Shown here: positions 6,112 to 8,839 of the stretch, piece after piece
How positions within the stretch are numbered: position 1 is the first letter of the stretch
Layout: the number at the start of each line of letters is the position of its first letter
Assembly (NCBI GenBank): GCA_023141075.1
Contig: JAGLKL010000043.1
Location: forward strand, 1 to 8,839
DNA from: Alphaproteobacteria bacterium
Lineage (GTDB): Bacteria; Pseudomonadota; Alphaproteobacteria; Micavibrionales; Micavibrionaceae
Direction: 5' to 3'
DNA: 8,839 bases
Notes under the pieces: generated by a model
What the model saw: the letters and a program-made list of their open reading frames with translations, nothing else
Database searches by the model: none
Told to the model about the DNA's origin: nothing
Translations under genes and position numbers: made by a program

Positions 6112-6140
6112 CTTTCGCTAAATTATATAAAGCGAGAGGG

Positions 6141-6170
6141 TTTATACACTTGTGAAGGGAAAAAAGTCAA
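6141..6170 (-). promoter_or_regulatory. Sigma70-type promoter of rpmI-rplT
   Basis: On the minus strand, -35 TTGACT (6170-6165) and -10 TATAAA (6146-6141) are separated by 18 nt containing a T/C-rich tract. The start would be near 6134, leaving a leader of about 98 nt before the rpmI ATG. Confidence 0.65.
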
Positions 6171-6188
6171 GCAAACTCTTCTTTTAAA

Positions 6189-6241
6189 GGGTCAAGACCA
6201 ATTGAGCGTGTGTGATTTATCCTGTAAGCTGGGCTTGACCC
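6189..6241. repeat. Large inverted repeat upstream of the asparaginase gene
   Basis: GGGTCAAG (6189-6196) and CTTGACCC (6234-6241) are perfect 8-nt inverted arms. After one A/G mismatch the pairing continues with CCA (6198-6200) and TGG (6230-6232 region: T6230, G6231, G6232), giving 11 pairs in all around a 29-nt loop. The loop contains a weak promoter-like pair, TTGAGC (6202-6207) and TAAGCT (6225-6230), spaced 17 nt. No T-run follows on the plus strand and only TTT on the minus strand. It may be a regulator-binding site or an RNA hairpin. Confidence 0.6.
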
Positions 6242-6265
6242 AAAATAAAAATAGGGGAAACATCT

Positions 6266-7324
6266 TTGAGTAAAAAAATTATTGTTATAACGACAGGTGG
6301 AACTATAGGTTCGATTCTACAATCAGATTCTTCTACCGTAGACCAAACAGGACAGCGCCTTTTTAAAAAAATAAAAGAGTTAGAAAATCAGTTAGGTTAT
6401 ACTATTGAAGTTATATCTCCACTTAATAAAAACTCGGAGTCCTTCTATCCTTCTGATTGGGTTAAGATATTAGAGGGGCTGAAACGAGCTAATGAAAGTG
6501 ATGCAGACGGCATTGTTGTCGCTCATGGTACAGACACTATGGAATACTCTGTTGCGGCAGCCTCTTCTTACGATCATTGTTGGAATAAAAAAATCTGTTT
6601 TACGGGTTCGTTTTACACTCTGGAACACCCGTCTTCTGATGTAACCTTGAATTTTGCGGCAGCCTTAAGATTTTCTGTATCTGACTACCCGGCTAATGGT
6701 ACATATCTCGTTTTTAAATATGATCAGTCTAATAATATAGGGGTAATGCATGGAGGAAATGTAAAGCCCATGGGTTTTGACGACCAATTTTTTAGTGCTT
6801 TTTACAATGACCTCGTATCAATATTCAATTCTAACACTGAAATATTCAAAACAATCTCATTGTCTAAAAGCAACAACCCATGTTTAGACACACACTTGTT
6901 TCCAACCGAACAAAGTATATTCAATGCACAAAATGATATAGCTTATATTACGTTATACCCTGGTATAGATAGAAAATTCTTGGACGCGGTCTCCAAAGAC
7001 CGCAAAATATTAGTGTTTAAAATGTATCACAGCGGAACAGGACCAACTGATATTCAAAATTGCGATCTTGTTGACTTTATTAAATACAATTCTACATCTA
7101 AAGCTATTCTTATGGGGGCTTTTCCTGAAAGATATCTGGATTTACCATATAAAAGTACGAATAAACTTCAGCATTCAGGCGCACATATTTACGCTAATTT
7201 GCAACCTCATTTACTATACACCTTTTCTTTACTATCTTTGGGAGTTGGAATGTCACCAGAACATATCATCGATAAGCTTTCTAATTGGGAAATGAAAAGT
7301 TTTTCTAAACGAAAATCTCCCTAA
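6266..7324 (+). CDS. Asparaginase/glutaminase-family amidohydrolase
   Basis: The family hydrolyses L-asparagine (sometimes glutamine) to the acid and ammonia using a threonine nucleophile. The first motif is TTGGTIGS with T13 as the likely nucleophile; the second is VVAHGTDTMEY with T90 and D91; K167 is in about the place of the family's catalytic lysine. The small-domain motif YHSGTGP is at 254-260. The segment TGS..(TLEHPSSD)..LNFAAAL (113-134) matches the family's TGA..-SD..N block. At 352 residues it is slightly longer than the common 320-340. No signal peptide is visible, so it is cytoplasmic. The start is TTG at 6266 with AGGGGA about 8-9 nt upstream. The gene is noticeably A/T-richer than the ribosomal and pheS genes, which may point to transfer. 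The C-terminal half is divergent; an exact substrate cannot be assigned. An archaeal GatD-like role is possible but no GatE is nearby. Confidence 0.87.
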   Translation: MSKKIIVITTGGTIGSILQSDSSTVDQTGQRLFKKIKELENQLGYTIEVISPLNKNSESFYPSDWVKILEGLKRANESDADGIVVAHGTDTMEYSVAAASSYDHCWNKKICFTGSFYTLEHPSSDVTLNFAAALRFSVSDYPANGTYLVFKYDQSNNIGVMHGGNVKPMGFDDQFFSAFYNDLVSIFNSNTEIFKTISLSKSNNPCLDTHLFPTEQSIFNAQNDIAYITLYPGIDRKFLDAVSKDRKILVFKMYHSGTGPTDIQNCDLVDFIKYNSTSKAILMGAFPERYLDLPYKSTNKLQHSGAHIYANLQPHLLYTFSLLSLGVGMSPEHIIDKLSNWEMKSFSKRKSP

Positions 7325-7333
7325 ACAAAAGTC

Positions 7334-7352
7334 TCTCAAGTGAAACTACTAT
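7334..7352 (+). repeat. 19-nt dispersed repeat, copy 2
   Basis: TCTCAAGTGAAACTACTAT is the partner of the element at 3773-3791. It lies in the 63-nt gap between the asparaginase gene and the DUF1223-type gene, 35 nt before the GTG start. It overlaps TATAAA (7350-7355), a possible -10 without a recognisable -35. Confidence 0.6.
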
Positions 7353-7387
7353 AAAGATAAGACAAGCATATAGTGTGAGGCACATCA

Positions 7388-8509
7388 GTGAAAACGATCA
7401 ACTCAAGATTAATAGCAACGAATGCTCTGCTGGGCATCACACTGTTTATTACTTGCGGATACGTTTATGCATATGAGGATGTTCCTCCGGCTGTGCCGGT
7501 CGAGGCAGTGGAAGCCAAAACGTTACCGCTACCTGAACCAATTCGCACACAACCGATAATAACAAAAAAGCAAACGGTTCCTGAATATAAAGCAGAAAAA
7601 CAGGAGCAGAAGAACAAAAACGCCGATTCCCAAAAACCCAATTTACTGGAACGCCTTTGGCAAAAAATAAAGACTGTAGCTAAAAGCAAATCGGTAGAGG
7701 AACAGGAAAGGCCGGATCAGAAAAAGAAAAAACAAAAACGAAAATATAAAGCACCGGTGATTATTATTCAGCCTGATACTCTTGAGACTACGGTAATTGA
7801 AGAAAAAAAGGCCATAACCGAGAGCTATCTTACACGGGCTTTGATGCCTGTCATACCGGAGGAAGGTAGCGGATTTTATGTGCTTGAGCTCTTTACCACT
7901 CAGGCCTGCCCGTTTTGTCCCAAAGCCGATGCAATGATGAAAACCTATTCTTCGCTATCGCATGTTATCGCGCTGTCATGTCACGTTGATTATTTTGACG
8001 TATTGTATGGGTCTCTATCTTTGTCAATATGTTCCGCGCGGCAAAAACGCTACGAATCATTTCTGAATGGTATGCCCAAATATACGCCGCAAATGGTCGT
8101 CAATGGTCGTTATGATGCAGTAGGGTACTTACCTGACAAAATGGCAAAAGCCTTTAAACAGGCTCATGAATATCCGGTCGATCTGTTAACGGTGATACCG
8201 CAGGATAAGGAGCAAACCAATTTGCCGTCTTATCGTGTGGCATTACCGAAGCGCGATAACGGGAATTATCATCTTTGGCTTATAGCCTACGATCAGCCCA
8301 ATAATTTAACGATTATGGATGGTGCTAATGCCGGGAAGAAGATGGTTTATTATAACGTCGTCTCCAAAGCCGAATTTCTGGGCAGTTGGAACGGCCGGCC
8401 AAAAGAAGTAACAATCGAAACAAAAATCCCGGAAAATACAAAAGGCTTTACTATCTTGGTGCAGGATATTGATACGGGAGCTATCCTTATGGCCGGGAAG
8501 AACGAATAA
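7388..8509 (+). CDS. Exported DUF1223-type thioredoxin-fold protein with CPFC motif
   Basis: Residues 1-28 form a signal peptide (hydrophobic core LLGITLFITC, probable cleavage after VYA); there is no proper lipobox. Residues 29-155 are a low-complexity Pro/Glu then Lys/Gln-rich linker, with a strongly basic patch KKKKQKRKYK at 112-121. Residues 162-373 match the DUF1223 family: VLELFTTQACPFCPKADAMM (165-184) with the CPFC pair C174/C177, HVDYFDVLYG (199-208), YTPQMVVNGR (232-241) and the C-terminal NVVSKAEFLGSWNG segment. The family has a thioredoxin-like fold and unknown function; a periplasmic redox role is inferred from CxxC. Further cysteines are C198 and C215. The start is GTG at 7388 with GTGAGG 7 nt upstream. 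It follows the asparaginase gene by 63 nt with no visible terminator. The long basic linker is unusual for the family and may span the periplasm or bind the wall or nucleic acid. Confidence 0.88.
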   Translation: MKTINSRLIATNALLGITLFITCGYVYAYEDVPPAVPVEAVEAKTLPLPEPIRTQPIITKKQTVPEYKAEKQEQKNKNADSQKPNLLERLWQKIKTVAKSKSVEEQERPDQKKKKQKRKYKAPVIIIQPDTLETTVIEEKKAITESYLTRALMPVIPEEGSGFYVLELFTTQACPFCPKADAMMKTYSSLSHVIALSCHVDYFDVLYGSLSLSICSARQKRYESFLNGMPKYTPQMVVNGRYDAVGYLPDKMAKAFKQAHEYPVDLLTVIPQDKEQTNLPSYRVALPKRDNGNYHLWLIAYDQPNNLTIMDGANAGKKMVYYNVVSKAEFLGSWNGRPKEVTIETKIPENTKGFTILVQDIDTGAILMAGKNE

Positions 8510-8533
8510 TCGACACAATACAAAAGATACAGC

Positions 8534-8563
8534 GAGACCATCCTTTTAAAAAAGGACGGCCTC
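8534..8563 (-). other. Hairpin more stable as minus-strand RNA
   Basis: The arms GAGACCATCCTTT (8534-8546) and AAAGGACGGCCTC (8551-8563) surround a 4-nt loop. In plus-strand RNA there are two A-C mismatches; in minus-strand RNA both become G-U wobbles, making 13 continuous pairs. The following minus-strand bases are moderately T-rich (ATCTTTTG). It may be a terminator for the leftward gene ending at 8784. Confidence 0.45.
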
Positions 8564-8591
8564 AACTTTCCGTGTGTGGGGAACTGTATGT

Positions 8592-8630
8592 AAGAGCCTT
8601 CATTTTGAGTAATGTAGATTGGCTCTTTTT
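8592..8630 (+). terminator. Probable terminator after the DUF1223-type gene
   Basis: AAGAGCC (8592-8598) and GGCTCTT (8621-8627) form a 7-bp stem followed by further Ts to 8630 (TTTTT in total at 8626-8630). The loop of 22 nt is long, so efficiency is uncertain. It lies about 83 nt after the stop of the upstream gene. Confidence 0.5.
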
Positions 8631-8783
8631 ATAATCACAGGCTTATGCTCTTGTGTGTGTGTGGGGAAGATACATGATGCTCTATGATTGTCTTCGTTAT
8701 ACATAATATTGAAGGAAATGTCAATAAAAAGTACAAAAAAAATGTACAAAAATACCAATAATATATATTAGGATAAAATAATA

Positions 8784-8839
8784 CTAATGCGCGAGCGCCC
8801 AGTTTTTGCCTTTTCCGCCCTCAGCAATCAACGGTACGG
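8784..8839 (-). CDS. 3' end of an unidentified gene, truncated by the window
   Basis: On the minus strand one frame reads from the right edge through 17 codons, ending VPLIAEGGKGKNWALAH, to a TAG at 8786-8784. The residues read like a natural protein C-terminus, and base composition switches from very A/T-rich to G/C-rich exactly at the stop codon, as expected at a gene boundary. The start lies beyond the window. The fragment is too short to name a family. It would converge on the DUF1223-type gene. Confidence 0.5.
   Translation of the reverse strand, partial: VPLIAEGGKGKNWALAH

Larger units (their letters stand above)
8510..8783. other. Intergenic region with hairpins, repeats and an A/T-rich tract
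   Basis: No gene-sized frame is supported here. The left part holds a hairpin (8534-8563) and a terminator-like stem (8592-8630). GTGTGTGGGGAA occurs twice (8572-8583 and 8657-8668), each followed within 4-5 nt by ATG. From about 8697 the sequence is very A/T-rich, with GTACAAAAA repeated at 8731-8739 and 8744-8752. A weak promoter-like pair TTGAGT (8605-8610) and TATAAT (8630-8635) has a 19-nt spacer. Confidence 0.6.

Noticed and set aside
6235..6262. TTGACC at 6235 as the -35 of the asparaginase gene
   Set aside because: No acceptable -10 lies 16-18 nt downstream, and the hexamer is part of the inverted repeat arm.
7388..7462. Lipoprotein signal in the DUF1223-type protein
   Set aside because: C23 is preceded by FIT and does not fit a lipobox; a normal cleavage site after VYA is better.
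1..8839. CRISPR array, tRNA, toxin-antitoxin pair or transposon ends
   Set aside because: No regularly spaced repeats with unique spacers, cloverleaf, two-gene toxin module or terminal inverted repeats with target duplication were seen.

Overview
The window looks like chromosomal DNA of a Gram-negative bacterium. An alphaproteobacterium is my best guess, from the character of PheS, L20/L35 and the DUF1223-type protein and from how the small hypothetical genes read; this is inference from family resemblance, not a search. The genetic code is standard and base composition is moderately A/T-rich. I see no tRNA, rRNA, CRISPR array, transposase or phage structural gene.

Layout, left to right. (1) Positions 1-1716, + strand: the 3' part of a gene whose reading frame is open from the first base, so its start lies outside the window. 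It encodes a very acidic, Glu/Gln/Pro-rich, internally repetitive, coiled-coil-prone protein of unknown function. (2) Positions 1713-3707, - strand: pheS (phenylalanyl-tRNA synthetase alpha), then a small membrane protein and a GNAT acetyltransferase, in that order of transcription and tightly packed. pheT, the usual partner of pheS, is not in this cluster. (3) Positions 3829-4136, + strand: a very good sigma70-type promoter and an 83-residue acidic orphan protein, inserted between - strand genes. (4) Positions 4216-5334, - strand: a 115-residue hypothetical protein and a HAD-family hydrolase. (5) Positions 5354-6170, - strand: the rpmI-rplT operon (L35, L20), with a recognisable promoter, a roughly 100-nt structured leader and a textbook terminator. 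(6) Positions 6189-7324, + strand: a strong inverted repeat, then an A/T-rich asparaginase-family gene. (7) Positions 7388-8509, + strand: an exported thioredoxin-fold protein of the DUF1223 type with a CPFC motif and a long charged linker. (8) Positions 8510-8783: an intergenic region with two hairpins, a repeated GTGTGTGGGGAA motif and an A/T-rich tract. (9) Positions 8784-8839, - strand: probably the last 17 codons of another gene.

The conserved core concerns translation (PheS, L20, L35). The rest is accessory or poorly characterised: acidic repeat protein, 83-residue orphan, asparaginase homologue and exported DUF1223 protein. I did not find a coherent defence system or mobile element. 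The most unusual items are the acidic repeat protein, the separation of pheS from pheT with two unrelated genes behind it, a near-identical 19-nt element present at two loci, the large inverted repeat before the asparaginase gene, and the structured 3' intergenic region.
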